DNA from: an uncultured Oscillospiraceae bacterium
Lineage (GTDB): Bacteria > Bacillota > Clostridia > Oscillospirales > Oscillospiraceae
Direction of reading: 5' to 3'
Length of the DNA: 64,000 nt
Assembly (NCBI GenBank): GCA_910588045.1
Contig: CAJUPS010000002.1
Span: forward strand, 69,046-133,045
Positions 1 to 8,339 of this stretch are shown here, in pieces. Each line of letters opens with the position of its first letter. Within the stretch, counting starts at the first letter, position 1. The translations under genes and the position numbers were made by a program. The notes beneath the pieces were generated by a model that was not told where the DNA came from, did no database searches, and saw only the letters and a list, made by a program, of their open reading frames with translations.

Positions 1-285
1 CGCAATGGTCTCCCCCGGGACCCCGTGGCCGCTGAGAAACCGGACGGCCCTGTCCTTACCCGCGTGGGTTTCCGGCGACAGCTTCACGTCGTCCACGTCG
101 TGGAGCAGCGCGGCCAGCTGGATGGTCAGCACCTCCGCCCCCTCCCGCTCTGCGAGGACCGTAGCCATTTTATAAACTCTCAGGGTGTGAAAAAAGTCGT
201 GCCCGCTATAATCGTCGGCAAAAATCCCTCTTGCATACGCAATAGCGTCGTCAATGATTCGCCCATCCATGCCGCGTTCCCTCAT
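1..285 (-). CDS. HD-domain phosphohydrolase, 3' end cut by window edge
   Basis: The visible 95 residues begin MRERGMDGRIIDDAIAYAR and contain the H...HD signature of HD metal-dependent phosphohydrolases: GHDFFHTLRVYKMA followed by AALLHDVDDVK. The family hydrolyses phosphate esters, often of nucleotides. The substrate here cannot be told. The ATG at 285 overlaps the tmk stop codon as ATGA, so the two are probably translationally coupled. A second in-frame ATG lies at 270. The C-terminal half is outside the window. Confidence 0.8.
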   Translation of the reverse strand, partial: MRERGMDGRIIDDAIAYARGIFADDYSGHDFFHTLRVYKMATVLAEREGAEVLTIQLAALLHDVDDVKLSPETHAGKDRAVRFLSGHGVPGETIA

Positions 286-950
286 ACGACCAGCGGCCGG
301 ACAAGCTCCCACAGCTCCCCGTGGATGTCCTCCGGACTGCGGACGGTCCCGTCCCGGGAGCAGTCCACCCGCCGCCAGCCCAGCTTGTCCGCGATTTCCC
401 GCGTGCTCTCCCGGCAGGCGCGGAGGTAGTCCCCGTCCATCTCATGGATGTCTGCCTGGGTGTGGGTGGCCTCCTGCCGGCGGCGGAGCATCTGCTCGGA
501 GAGCTCTGCGGGCAGGTCCAGGTAAATCACCAGATCCGGTTCCGGCAGCGCCAACCGTCGGTATTCCAAATCAAACAGCCACTCCAGGTAGGCCCGCCGC
601 TCCCCCTCCGGCAGCTTGGGGGCCTGATGGACGGCGTTGGAGGTGGTGTAGCGGTCGGCCAGAATGAGCTTCCCGCCCTCATAGTCCCCCTGCCAGTCCT
701 GCCGGTAGGAGGCGTAGCGGTCCACGGCGTACAGGGTGGAGGCGGCGTAGGCGCTCACATCCCCGGGCTTTTTCCCAAGGTCCCCCTGCAAATACCGTTC
801 CACCGGCGCGGCAAAGGGACTGCCGTACCGGGGGAAGTTCACCTGCCGGAAGGAGACGCCCGCCCGCTCCAGGTGCTGCGCCATGAGGCGGGCCTGGGTG
901 GCCTTGCCCGCGCCGTCGGTGCCCTCCAATACGATGAGTTTTCCCTTCAT
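282..950 (-). CDS. tmk: thymidylate kinase (dTMP kinase)
   Basis: It phosphorylates dTMP to dTDP in the cytoplasm, an essential step of dTTP synthesis. The protein is 222 residues, the usual length. The N-terminus MKGKLIVLEGTDGAGKATQ carries the P-loop, and the DRY segment (ADRYTTSNAVHQ) binds the nucleotide. Oddly, the residue after the P-loop lysine is Ala (GKAT) where most homologues have Ser or Thr. The open frame extends upstream to 1193, but the start at 950 is chosen because it gives the conserved N-terminus and overlaps the stop of the upstream glycosyltransferase (ATGA). It sits between a glycosyltransferase and an HD hydrolase in one operon. Confidence 0.92.
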   Translation of the reverse strand: MKGKLIVLEGTDGAGKATQARLMAQHLERAGVSFRQVNFPRYGSPFAAPVERYLQGDLGKKPGDVSAYAASTLYAVDRYASYRQDWQGDYEGGKLILADRYTTSNAVHQAPKLPEGERRAYLEWLFDLEYRRLALPEPDLVIYLDLPAELSEQMLRRRQEATHTQADIHEMDGDYLRACRESTREIADKLGWRRVDCSRDGTVRSPEDIHGELWELVRPLVV

Positions 951-1663
951 TTCCTCTTCTCCCCCGCCACGTGGACCAGAAACAGGGGCAGCTTCGCCAT
1001 CCGTCCGATGCGGCTGGGGTTCGTGGCCAGCCGGTGGAGCCACTCCAGGCCCAGCTTCTGAAAGACCTCCGGCGCGCGCTTGACCTCGCCGGAGAACACG
1101 TCCAGGCAGCCCCCCAGCCCGACCAGCAGACGGGCCCCCGTGGCCCCGCCGTTTTTCTGCATCCACTTTTCCTGCTTGGGTGCGCCGAGGCACACGAAGA
1201 CCACGTCCGCGCCGCTCTCCCGGATGGCCTCGATGACCGGGCCGTCCTCCTGGAAGTAGCCGTCATGGGTTCCGGCGATGCGCAGCCCGGGGTACTGCCC
1301 CCGGAGCTTTTCCGCCGCCCTCTCCGCTACGCCGGGCTTGGCCCCCAGCAGGTAGAGGGACTTCCCGTTCTCCGCCATCCGCCCCATGAGCCCCTGGGCG
1401 AAGCCAATGCCGGTGACCCGGCCCTTGAGGGGCGTGCCCAGCATCTTTGCCCCGTAGATGATCCCGATGCCGTCGGCCAGCACCAGGTCCGCGCCGCACA
1501 CGGCCTGCCGGGCCTCCTCGTCCTCCCGGCAGACCTCCACGATCTCCGGGTTAGGGGTCACCGCATAGTGGGCCCCCGCCGTATCCATCAGGCGCACGCC
1601 CTCGGCCACCGCCTGGTCCATGGTGATATTGTCAAAGCCTACGCCCAATACATCCACTCGCAT
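947..1663 (-). CDS. WecG/TagA/CpsF family glycosyltransferase (GT26)
   Basis: This 238-residue protein belongs to the family that adds N-acetylmannosaminyl groups to undecaprenyl-PP-GlcNAc, a priming step of wall teichoic acid or surface polysaccharide synthesis. Family hallmarks are visible: an N-terminal Rossmann-like start (VLGVGFDNITMDQA), TPNPEIVEVCRED, LADGIGIIYGAKML, and the C-terminal GAPKQEKWM and GVGGxxDVxSG-like stretch (GLGGCLDVFSGEVKRAPE). The lipid primer and UDP-ManNAc it needs could come from the WecA-like and WecB-like enzymes near 22-24 kb, although those are not adjacent. A strong promoter lies just upstream and tmk follows with a 4-base overlap. Confidence 0.88.
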   Translation of the reverse strand: MRVDVLGVGFDNITMDQAVAEGVRLMDTAGAHYAVTPNPEIVEVCREDEEARQAVCGADLVLADGIGIIYGAKMLGTPLKGRVTGIGFAQGLMGRMAENGKSLYLLGAKPGVAERAAEKLRGQYPGLRIAGTHDGYFQEDGPVIEAIRESGADVVFVCLGAPKQEKWMQKNGGATGARLLVGLGGCLDVFSGEVKRAPEVFQKLGLEWLHRLATNPSRIGRMAKLPLFLVHVAGEKRK

Positions 1664-1701
1664 CAGGGAGGTCTCCTTTCCTGTTTTTTACAGTATAGCA
1701 C

Positions 1702-1730
1702 AGTATAGCACAATTTTTCCCGCTTGTCCA
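1702..1730 (-). promoter_or_regulatory. sigma-A type promoter of the TagA-tmk-HD operon, -10 duplicated
   Basis: On the minus strand TGGACA (1730-1725), a 17-bp spacer and TATACT (1707-1702) form a good promoter. A second GCTATACTGT copy follows directly at 1691-1700, so the -10 hexamer is present twice, 10 bp apart. Only the upstream copy has a -35 at proper spacing. Confidence 0.65.
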
Positions 1731-2039
1731 CCGGGGGCTTTTTTATCCCTTTTAGGCGGTCGTTCCTAATGGAGAACCGTCTGATAAACGGAACGCTGTC
1801 ATTTTATTGCGATAAGGTCCGTTCTTGCATAGCGATGATGCCCCTGCAACTGTTTTTTATATTTCCAACACTTGATTGCGTCCTCCAAAGATTTCCCTTG
1901 ATTGTCTGCAAAAAAGTCTCGGATATAAGTATTGTACTCAAACTGCTTATCAATTTTGGTTTTCCCCTTTTTCTTATCCTCAAGGATTTGATAATACGCT
2001 TCGATCGCTTCACCATAAGTTTTTCCTGCATTGCTTTTT

Positions 2040-2201
2040 AGGGCTTGTTTGAAAAATGTCAAAACGCCCAACCAGCGGATCTTTTTCCGCTGTGCCGCGT
2101 TAAAAATTCTTGAAATCCGTCAGGATTCCTGCGAATTTTTGCCTTGCCCAGCGAAAAAATCTCTCGCCGTTGGGCATTCCGCCATTTATCAAACAAGCCC
2201 T
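2040..2201. repeat. MITE-like block with perfect terminal inverted repeats
   Basis: AGGGCTTGTTTGA at 2040-2052 is an exact inverse of TCAAACAAGCCCT at 2189-2201. Inside are shorter hairpins (GCGGATC...TTCCGC and GGATTCC). There is no coding potential of its own. It replaces the 5' half of the IS5-like transposase, so it either inserted into the IS with a deletion or was captured as the IS left end. Confidence 0.6.
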
Positions 2202-2634
2202 GTTCGGGAAAGAAAAAGCGGCACACACTGAAGACACAACTGCTCGTCAGCCTTCTGACCGGAGAGATTATTGCGCTTGCATTTTCCAACGGAAAGAAGC
2301 ACGATTTCCAGCTATTCAAGGATTCCGGTATCCATGTCAAGGCAGAAACGGTGTTGGAGGCGGACACCGGCTATCAGGGGCTTGCTCAGATACATGCCAA
2401 TTCCCTCCTGCCGGTAAAGCGTTCCAAGCATCATCCCTTGACCAAGCAGGAGCGCAAAGAGAACCGTGAGATTTCAAGAAAACGTATCTTTGTTGAACAC
2501 GCCATCCGTTTTCTCAAAAGGTTTCGTATCCTCTCGGAACGTTACCGTAACCGAAGAAAGCGCTTTGCCCTCCGTTTTTCCTTGGTTGCTGGCATCTGCA
2601 ACTTTGACCGCTTTGCTTAATTTCGCAAGAGGCC
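2041..2634 (+). mobile_element. IS5-family remnant with truncated transposase and MITE-like left part
   Basis: The 594-bp element is flanked by TA on both sides (2039-2040 and 2635-2636), consistent with a target duplication. Its ends (GGGCTTGTTTGAAA and, inverted, GGCCTCTTGCGAAA) match at 9 of 14 positions. The right part encodes the C-terminal half of an IS5-type DDE transposase: GKKKRHTLKTQ, EADTGYQG, and ENREISRKRIFVEHAIRFLKRFRIL, ending with the stop at 2620. The catalytic N-terminal half is missing, so the element cannot move by itself. Confidence 0.75.
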
Positions 2635-3072
2635 TAATGAAAAATGATTTCCGATATGCTCTCTGAAAAAAGCCCTGTGCTTTTCCGAACACACAAGGTC
2701 CGCTTCAATTTTTGTATCTTCCCTAATGACAGAGGTGGACGCTGCTTTTTTTCTCTCTGTTGGCGCAGCTAATACTTTTCCTGTATCAAGAAAATATGCA
2801 ATTCTCTCGGTTATTTCTATTTTTCCGCCTGAAACAGGAATACCATTTTCTCTGCAAAATTTCACCAATTCCTCTTTCAGATAATAGCAATCACGAAATG
2901 TTTTGCTATCTAAATTCCGCTCCAAAACAGGTCTGTTATTCATAATATATACTCCGTTTCTATGGTTCTTGGACATGAAAGCTCTGCACCCCATTATACC
3001 AGGAAAATTTTCCCGTTTCTTTAAGATTTTATGAAATTCCCGTTTTTTTCGCTTGCCGGGCGAAAAACGCTC

Positions 3073-3861
3073 CTATCCCAGCGCCACATCCAGCGCCAGC
3101 ATAATGGTGAACCCCGCCGCGAAGAACAGGGTCCCCAGGTTGGAGTGTTCCCCGGCGGACGCCTCCGGGATCAGCTCCTCCACCACCACATAGACCATAG
3201 CGCCCGCCGCGAAACTGAGCAGATAGGGCAGCGCGGGCAGGAGCAGCCCCGCCGCCAGCAGGGTCAGCCCGGCGGCGATGGGTTCCACGATGCCGGAGAG
3301 GACGCCGTATGCGAACGCCCGTCCCCGCCCCACGCCCTCCGACCGGAGGGGCATGGAGATGATGGCGCCCTCCGGGAAGTTCTGCATGGCGATGCCGATG
3401 GACAGGGCCAGCGTCCCCGCTGCGGTGATGCCGCCGTTCCCGGTCAGCCAGCCCGCCAGGACCACACCCACCGCCATCCCCTCCGGGATGTTGTGGAGGG
3501 TAACGGCCAGCACCAGCATAGTCGTCCGCTTCAGCCGGGCGTGGGTGCCCTCCGGCTTGTCACTGTTCTGGTGCAGATGGGGGATCGTCCTGTCCAGGGC
3601 CAGCAGGAATAGGACGCCCAGCCAGAATCCGGCCACCGCCGGGAGGAAGGCCCACGGTCCCATCCCCGCCGCCTGCTCCATTGCGGGCACCAGCAGGCTC
3701 CAGACCGACGCCGCCACCATGACCCCGGCGGCAAACCCGGTCAGGGCCCGCTGCACCAGCGGATGCATTCCCTGTCTCAGAAAGAATACGCACCCCGCGC
3801 CCAGTGAAGTCCCCAGGAAGGGGAGGAGCAGCTCCAGCAATACGCTTCTCGTGATTTCCAT
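3073..3861 (-). CDS. ZIP family divalent metal transporter
   Basis: A 262-residue polytopic membrane protein that imports divalent cations such as Zn2+ or Fe2+. The ZIP signatures are clear: HNIPEGMAVGVV in the fourth membrane segment and NFPEGAIIS in the fifth, plus an EE pair near the C-terminus. A cytoplasmic His-containing loop (HLHQNSDKPEGTHARLKR) separates the two halves. The frame is open to 3927, but the start MEITRSVLLE at 3861 is preferred because GGAGGT sits 8 nt upstream and the membrane segments begin immediately. It appears to be monocistronic. Confidence 0.88.
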   Translation of the reverse strand: MEITRSVLLELLLPFLGTSLGAGCVFFLRQGMHPLVQRALTGFAAGVMVAASVWSLLVPAMEQAAGMGPWAFLPAVAGFWLGVLFLLALDRTIPHLHQNSDKPEGTHARLKRTTMLVLAVTLHNIPEGMAVGVVLAGWLTGNGGITAAGTLALSIGIAMQNFPEGAIISMPLRSEGVGRGRAFAYGVLSGIVEPIAAGLTLLAAGLLLPALPYLLSFAAGAMVYVVVEELIPEASAGEHSNLGTLFFAAGFTIMLALDVALG

Positions 3862-4074
3862 GATCGCACCTCCGAACATCCCGGCCGGTTGCTGCAAACC
3901 AAAGGATCCGCCGAGGGCGGTCCCCAAAGCCAGACATGCGCGGCTTTCAGCGCCGGGAGTTCCCGTAAACTTTTGTTTCGACTATAAATAATGTCCCTCA
4001 CCGACGGGCCCAGTATACCGCCCGCACAAAGAAAAGGAAAGAACTGTTTCCGAACCCCAGAGCCAGACCGCATC

Positions 4075-4109
4075 AAAAAGCCCTGCAATCCTACGATTGC
4101 AGGGCTTTT
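4075..4109 (-). terminator. intrinsic terminator after tldE-like gene
   Basis: GCCCTGCAATC and GATTGCAGGGC pair across a 4-base loop. Both sides carry A/T runs, so on the minus strand the stem is followed by a T run. It begins right after the stop of the PmbA-like gene. Confidence 0.85.
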
Positions 4110-4110
4110 G

Positions 4111-5388
4111 CTACTCAGCCTCCGTACCCGCGATACTGACGCCGGGCAGCCGGACGGCATAGGGCCCGTCATATTCCGAGGTGACGTACCGCCGCTCCGA
4201 GAAGGTCATATCCCTCTGGGCCTCCAAAATGCTGCCGTTGACGGACCCGCCGGTGACCGGCGTCACCGACCCGTCCTCCGCAATAAGGTACGCCAGCCGG
4301 ATCTCCCCGCCGAAGTGTCCGCTCATGGCGTCCATCTGGAAGTCGGAGAAGGTCACCGCCCACAGACAGGGCCCCTTCTTCAGCGTCTCGAAGGGAACGG
4401 TCCCATTTCCGCAGGAGAGCTTCCGGTAGCTGCCGGTGGGCTTCACGCCCAGGTATCGGGAGAACCGGTTGGGCCCGTGGTACGCCTCCAGCTTCCCCTC
4501 CCGCAGCAGGGACAGATCCTCCATGGGGATGCCCTCCACGCTGTAGGGGACCGTGGCGTGGAGGGACAGGTCCAGCCGCTCTCCACGGACGTCCGCCCCC
4601 TGCACGTCCTCCCCCCGCTGCCAGGTGGAGTATTTGGCGTATACCGCCATCGCGGAGGAGCGCTGCATATAGTAGGACAGCACCGTCCCCACGGCGTTCC
4701 CGCTGAGCACCAGGTCGTACTTCCCGCTCCTGAGGATCCGCTGGGCCCGCGCCCGGTCCCGGACGAAGGTCAGCGCCTCCTCCACCTTGGCGGAGAGGGC
4801 CCCGGTCTCCAACTCGTCATACTCGAAGGTGTTGTGGATTTCCACGTCCTCCGGCTCCCTGCACTGGACCACGAACTCCCCGTTGACGCCTGCGTCGGTG
4901 TAGGACACGTCCGTCCCCTCGGAGGACAGGATATGGACCAGCTTCCTGCTGACGAACAGCTCGGCGGAATTGACGAAGGCGTCCTCGCTGGTATCCGGGG
5001 CGAAGAGGGCGCGAACCATCCTCCCGGCGCTCCGGGCCAGGGGGTCCTGGGCCAGCGCCCCGATTTTTTCCTTCCGCGGCGCCTGCACCGGGTCGGTCAG
5101 CGCATAGGGCGGATTGGCGGCAAACTGGGCGGCGTAATAGGCGTCCGCCAGCTCCTTTTCGATTTGTCCATCCTCCATGGAGGCGGTCAGCAGCACGGAG
5201 GTGAACCCCCGTCCGACCCCCTCCACGTCCCGGAATACCGTGACCTCGTACTTGTGTACGTCCTTGCTCCGCCGGGTGTCCAGCTGCCGCCGGACGAAGA
5301 ACAGCTCCGCCGTCTCCTCCACGGTCTCGTTGATCCGCCAGAGGGAAATGCCGCAGGTTTTCAGTGCGGCCCGAATTTTTTCTATCAT
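4111..5388 (-). CDS. TldD/PmbA family protein (TldE/PmbA-like partner)
   Basis: This 425-residue protein is the non-catalytic partner type of the TldD-TldE proteolytic complex, known for maturing peptide modifiers and degrading unfolded peptides. It has the family C-terminal layout (AYLIAEDGSVTPVTGGSVNGSILE...) but no HExxxH motif. That fits TldE, in which the metal site is lost. It lies 15 bp downstream of a TldD-type gene with the motif, so the two should form a heterodimer. The start codon at 5388 is preceded by a GGAGGTGCTGAG-type SD. The substrate is unknown, since no ribosomal-peptide precursor is seen nearby. Confidence 0.82.
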   Translation of the reverse strand: MIEKIRAALKTCGISLWRINETVEETAELFFVRRQLDTRRSKDVHKYEVTVFRDVEGVGRGFTSVLLTASMEDGQIEKELADAYYAAQFAANPPYALTDPVQAPRKEKIGALAQDPLARSAGRMVRALFAPDTSEDAFVNSAELFVSRKLVHILSSEGTDVSYTDAGVNGEFVVQCREPEDVEIHNTFEYDELETGALSAKVEEALTFVRDRARAQRILRSGKYDLVLSGNAVGTVLSYYMQRSSAMAVYAKYSTWQRGEDVQGADVRGERLDLSLHATVPYSVEGIPMEDLSLLREGKLEAYHGPNRFSRYLGVKPTGSYRKLSCGNGTVPFETLKKGPCLWAVTFSDFQMDAMSGHFGGEIRLAYLIAEDGSVTPVTGGSVNGSILEAQRDMTFSERRYVTSEYDGPYAVRLPGVSIAGTEAE

Positions 5389-5403
5389 CTCAGCACCTCC
5401 CCG

Positions 5404-6816
5404 TCAGCCCAACCGGATGCGGGCTTTCATATAGGGTCCTCCGTCGGACACCTTCACCCACTCCTTGTAGCCCTTGCCGCAGAATCCGCTGCCGGAGAGC
5501 TCCGGCGTCCTGCTCATCATGGTCACGCTCTTGAGCAGGTCGGGCACATAGCCGGTGAGCACGATGGGGGAGAAGAGCTTCCCCGTCAGCTTCCCGTCCT
5601 TGATTTCCCGGGCGGTGGTGACCATGCACTGGATGCCCCAGTTCTTGGGGTCCTCCATGCCGCTGGAGGGCGCTTCCAGCAAAAACCCGTTCTTCACGGA
5701 GGCGACCATCTCCTCCCGGGTGGCCTCTCCGCCCTGGAAGTAGGTGTTGGTCATGCGGGTGTAGACCTTGCGCTCATAGCTCTCCCGCCGACCGTTGCCG
5801 GTGGGGGCGATCCCCAGCCGGGCGGCGGAGAGCGCGTCGCACATCCCCGTCTTCAGCACGCCCCGGTCGATGATGACGGTGTCCCCGGTGAGGGTGCCCT
5901 CGTCGTCAAAGAACATGGTGGCGGTCTGGTCCACGGCGCTGCCGTCGTGCATGGTCACCAGGGGGCTGGCCACGTACTCGCCCACGCACTCCCGGGCCAG
6001 GGCCCGGTCCTTGACGAACATGTCCATCTCCACGCCGTGGCCGAAGGCCTCGTGGACGATCATCCCGGTGACCGACGGGTCGCAGACGCACTCGTACTCG
6101 CCGGGAACGATGGGCCGGCTGTCCAACAGCTCCAGCGCGTCGCGGACCACCTTCTCCACGCCCGCGTCCATCTCGTCGAGCACCTCCGCGCCGCCCAGGG
6201 CGGAACAGGGGAGGTATGCGTCCTTGATCTCCTGGCCCCGGCTGGCCATCGCGATCAGCGAGGCGGTGGTCCACATGAGCGTCTGGTCCAGATCCCGGTG
6301 TTCCGAGAGGAACAGCTTCCGGAAGGAGCGGTAGCTCACCGCCGCCTGGACGTCCAAGACGCGCTCATCCATGCCCAGCGCCCGCTCCCGCAGGGCGTTG
6401 AGCTTCTTCACGATGGCCTCGTCCCCCAGCTCCCGGGGGTGAACGCGGTACGGGCTCTCTTTTTTCAGCACCGCCGGATCGTCCGCCGGAAGGGGCGTGG
6501 GCAGGGGCGCAAAGCCCTCCAGCGCCTCCGTCTGTTCCGCCAGCCGCCGGGCCAGGGTCTCCCGGATGGCGGGGATCTTCTCCTCCGAAAACTCGTTGAA
6601 GGAATACTCCGCGCAGCCCTCGCCATCGAACACCCGGACCACATAGCCCGTGCCCCCGAACATCCGAGGGGAGCTGATGCTGATGCCGCCCCGGCTGGTG
6701 CTCCAGGAGCGCGCGTCGTCCGCCACCGCCAGCACCGAGGCGTAGGGGTACGTCTCCCGCAGCGCGGCGACCAATTTTTGCAGACCGGGCTTCACCCGGT
6801 CGATGATTTCAAACAC
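5404..6816 (-). CDS. tldD: TldD-type metalloprotease
   Basis: A 470-residue cytoplasmic zinc peptidase, the catalytic subunit of the TldD/TldE complex. The HEAFGH motif at residues 255-260 is the HExxxH metal site of the family, and the C-terminal SGSGFCGKGYKEWVKVSDGGP is typical. The start is GTG at 6816, chosen for AAGGAGGTCCTGTT immediately upstream. It follows pfkA after 42 bp and precedes the TldE-like gene by 15 bp, so all three are probably co-transcribed from the pfkA promoter. The link to glycolysis is probably not functional. Confidence 0.87.
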   Translation of the reverse strand: MFEIIDRVKPGLQKLVAALRETYPYASVLAVADDARSWSTSRGGISISSPRMFGGTGYVVRVFDGEGCAEYSFNEFSEEKIPAIRETLARRLAEQTEALEGFAPLPTPLPADDPAVLKKESPYRVHPRELGDEAIVKKLNALRERALGMDERVLDVQAAVSYRSFRKLFLSEHRDLDQTLMWTTASLIAMASRGQEIKDAYLPCSALGGAEVLDEMDAGVEKVVRDALELLDSRPIVPGEYECVCDPSVTGMIVHEAFGHGVEMDMFVKDRALARECVGEYVASPLVTMHDGSAVDQTATMFFDDEGTLTGDTVIIDRGVLKTGMCDALSAARLGIAPTGNGRRESYERKVYTRMTNTYFQGGEATREEMVASVKNGFLLEAPSSGMEDPKNWGIQCMVTTAREIKDGKLTGKLFSPIVLTGYVPDLLKSVTMMSRTPELSGSGFCGKGYKEWVKVSDGGPYMKARIRLG

Positions 6817-6858
6817 AACAGGACCTCCTTGTTATCTGATGCAAAGCATCTTTTTGGA

Positions 6859-7866
6859 TTATCTTCCCCCGTAGTTGTTGGTCAGGGCCTCCAGTATATC
6901 GTAGCGGTCCATGTTGAACTCCTTCTTCATGGCCAGGGCCTCCTCCATGTCCATGGTCACCATGCGGCCCTCCTGGGTGGCGACGACGCAGTTGCCGCGG
7001 TTTCCGGCGATGGCCTGCACGGCCATGTAGCCCATCCGGCTGGCGGTCTCCCGGTCCCGGGCGGAGGGGGCGCCGCCCCGCTGAATGTGGCCCAGCACAG
7101 TCACCCGGGGATCCAGGCCGATCTCCTCCTTGATTTGCTTGCTGATCTCCATGGTATTGCCCGCGCCCTCGGCCACGACCACCATGTAGTGGGTGGTGCC
7201 CGCCAGGCGGGCCCGGCGGATCTTCTCCACCACGTCCCGCTCGAAATCCAGCTCCCGCTCGGGGATCAGTACGGCGGTGGCGCCCACGGAGATGCCCACG
7301 TACAGCGCCAGATAACCGGCGTGACGGCCCATGACCTCCACCACGGAGCAGCGCTCGTGGGATTGCATGGTGTCCCGCAGGCGGTCGATGCACTCGATGG
7401 CGGTGTTGCAGGCGGTGTCAAAGCCGATGGTGTAGTGGGAGCAGCCGATGTCGTTGTCGATGGTGGCGGGGATGCCCGCCACCTGGAGGGCGTACCCCTT
7501 CTCCGCCGCCCGGCGGGAGAGGGCCAGCGCACCCCGGAAGGTGCCGTCGCCGCCGATGGCCACGATGGCGTCCAGCCCCAGCAGGCGGCAGGTGGCCAGG
7601 GCCTTGTCCTGCCCGGCGGTCTCCCGGAACTCCTCGCTGCGGGCGGTATAGAGCAGGGTGCCGCCCTTGTTGATGATATGGCTGACGCTGGTGGTATCCA
7701 TGCGGACAAAGTCGCTGGAAATGAGGCCGTTCCAGCCTCTGCGGATGCCCACGCAGTCGATGCCCCAGCTCATGGCGGAGCGCACCACGGCCCGCAGGGC
7801 CGCATTCATGCCCGGCGCGTCGCCGCCGCTGGTGAGTACGCCGATCCGCTTTACCTGTTTTTCCAT
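6859..7866 (-). CDS. pfkA: 6-phosphofructokinase, ATP type
   Basis: It catalyses ATP-dependent phosphorylation of fructose 6-phosphate, the committing step of glycolysis. The 335-residue protein begins MEKQVKRIGVLTSGGDAPGMN (nucleotide loop) and carries GGDGTFRGA, the active-site loop IPATIDNDI with the catalytic Asp, and VEVMGRHAG. The Gly in GGDGT indicates ATP rather than pyrophosphate as phosphoryl donor. The Ala in PATIDND, where most ATP enzymes have Gly, leaves slight doubt. The start at 7866 has GGAGGAACTACATA upstream. An open frame to 7932 without SD was rejected. The promoter at 7953-7981 is near consensus. Confidence 0.92.
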   Translation of the reverse strand: MEKQVKRIGVLTSGGDAPGMNAALRAVVRSAMSWGIDCVGIRRGWNGLISSDFVRMDTTSVSHIINKGGTLLYTARSEEFRETAGQDKALATCRLLGLDAIVAIGGDGTFRGALALSRRAAEKGYALQVAGIPATIDNDIGCSHYTIGFDTACNTAIECIDRLRDTMQSHERCSVVEVMGRHAGYLALYVGISVGATAVLIPERELDFERDVVEKIRRARLAGTTHYMVVVAEGAGNTMEISKQIKEEIGLDPRVTVLGHIQRGGAPSARDRETASRMGYMAVQAIAGNRGNCVVATQEGRMVTMDMEEALAMKKEFNMDRYDILEALTNNYGGR

Positions 7867-7952
7867 TATGTAGTTCCTCCAAATTCCTTCGTTAGAGTAG
7901 CGGGACTGCCGGTACAGCCGGGGGATTTCCACTCCGGGACTGCCCTGCCCTA

Positions 7953-7981
7953 ACTATACTTCTCCCGGCTGGTCCTGTCAA
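7953..7981 (-). promoter_or_regulatory. promoter of pfkA-tldD-tldE
   Basis: On the minus strand TTGACA (7981-7976), a 17-bp spacer and TATAGT (7958-7953). It gives a leader of about 80 nt before the pfkA start. Confidence 0.8.
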
Positions 7982-7991
7982 GTTTTTCACC

Positions 7992-8339
7992 TCAAAAAAA
8001 CGGGTTGCCCGGCTTGAACTCCGCATACAGCGCGTTCCACCAGAAGTTGTAGTCCTCCCAGCTCTTGTCATCTCCGCAGAGGATGGTCAGGCTCTCCGCC
8101 TCCGGGTGGGCGTAGAGCACGTCCGTCACCATCCGAAGCACCACCTGGGCCGTCCGGTTCCCGTTGAAGCCGTAGGTCCGCTTCGCGTCAAAGCAGGCGA
8201 TGGACAGATCCCGCTCCCCGTGCTCCAGGCTCCACAGCAGCCCGCTGGCATACCACTCCCCCAGGTCCTCCGCCGAGGCCAGCATGTGCAGCGGCATCAC
8301 CAGGTCGTCCCGCCGCTCAAACCGCACTTTTTCCGTCAT
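7992..8339 (-). CDS. conserved hypothetical protein, faintly macro-domain-like
   Basis: A 115-residue soluble protein of unknown function. The middle (LSIACFDAKRTYGFNGNRTAQVVLRMV, then a hydrophobic strand SLTILCGDD) resembles the C-terminal half of macro domains, which bind ADP-ribose. The N-terminal half of that fold is not evident, so this is only a hint. It overlaps the stop of the upstream MATE transporter gene by 4 bases and is probably translated from the same mRNA. The pfkA promoter lies just beyond its 3' end. Confidence 0.6.
   Translation of the reverse strand: MTEKVRFERRDDLVMPLHMLASAEDLGEWYASGLLWSLEHGERDLSIACFDAKRTYGFNGNRTAQVVLRMVTDVLYAHPEAESLTILCGDDKSWEDYNFWWNALYAEFKPGNPFF

Larger units (their letters stand above)
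1799..2994 (-). pseudogene. SAP/DUF6434-like protein gene split by an insertion element
   Basis: Two minus-strand pieces look like one gene. The 5' piece (2994-2637) encodes MNNRPVLERNLDSKTFRDCYYLKEELVKFCRENGIPV, a SAP-like helical start, and runs to GNHFS. The 3' piece (2036-1799) continues KSNAGKTYGEAIEAYYQILEDKKKGK to the end. Removing the element at 2041-2634 plus one TA copy restores an open frame through GNHFSLKSNAGKTY. The first start codon is probably the ATG giving MNNRPVLERN, with MGCRAFM... upstream as an alternative. The function of the intact protein is unknown. Family naming is from memory of similar proteins. Confidence 0.7.

Noticed and set aside
3991..7953. A 1320-codon open frame on the plus strand across tldE, tldD and pfkA
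   Set aside because: It is the GC-rich antisense shadow of three well-identified minus-strand genes. Its translation is low in complexity (His, Gly, Pro, Arg rich) and has no SD.
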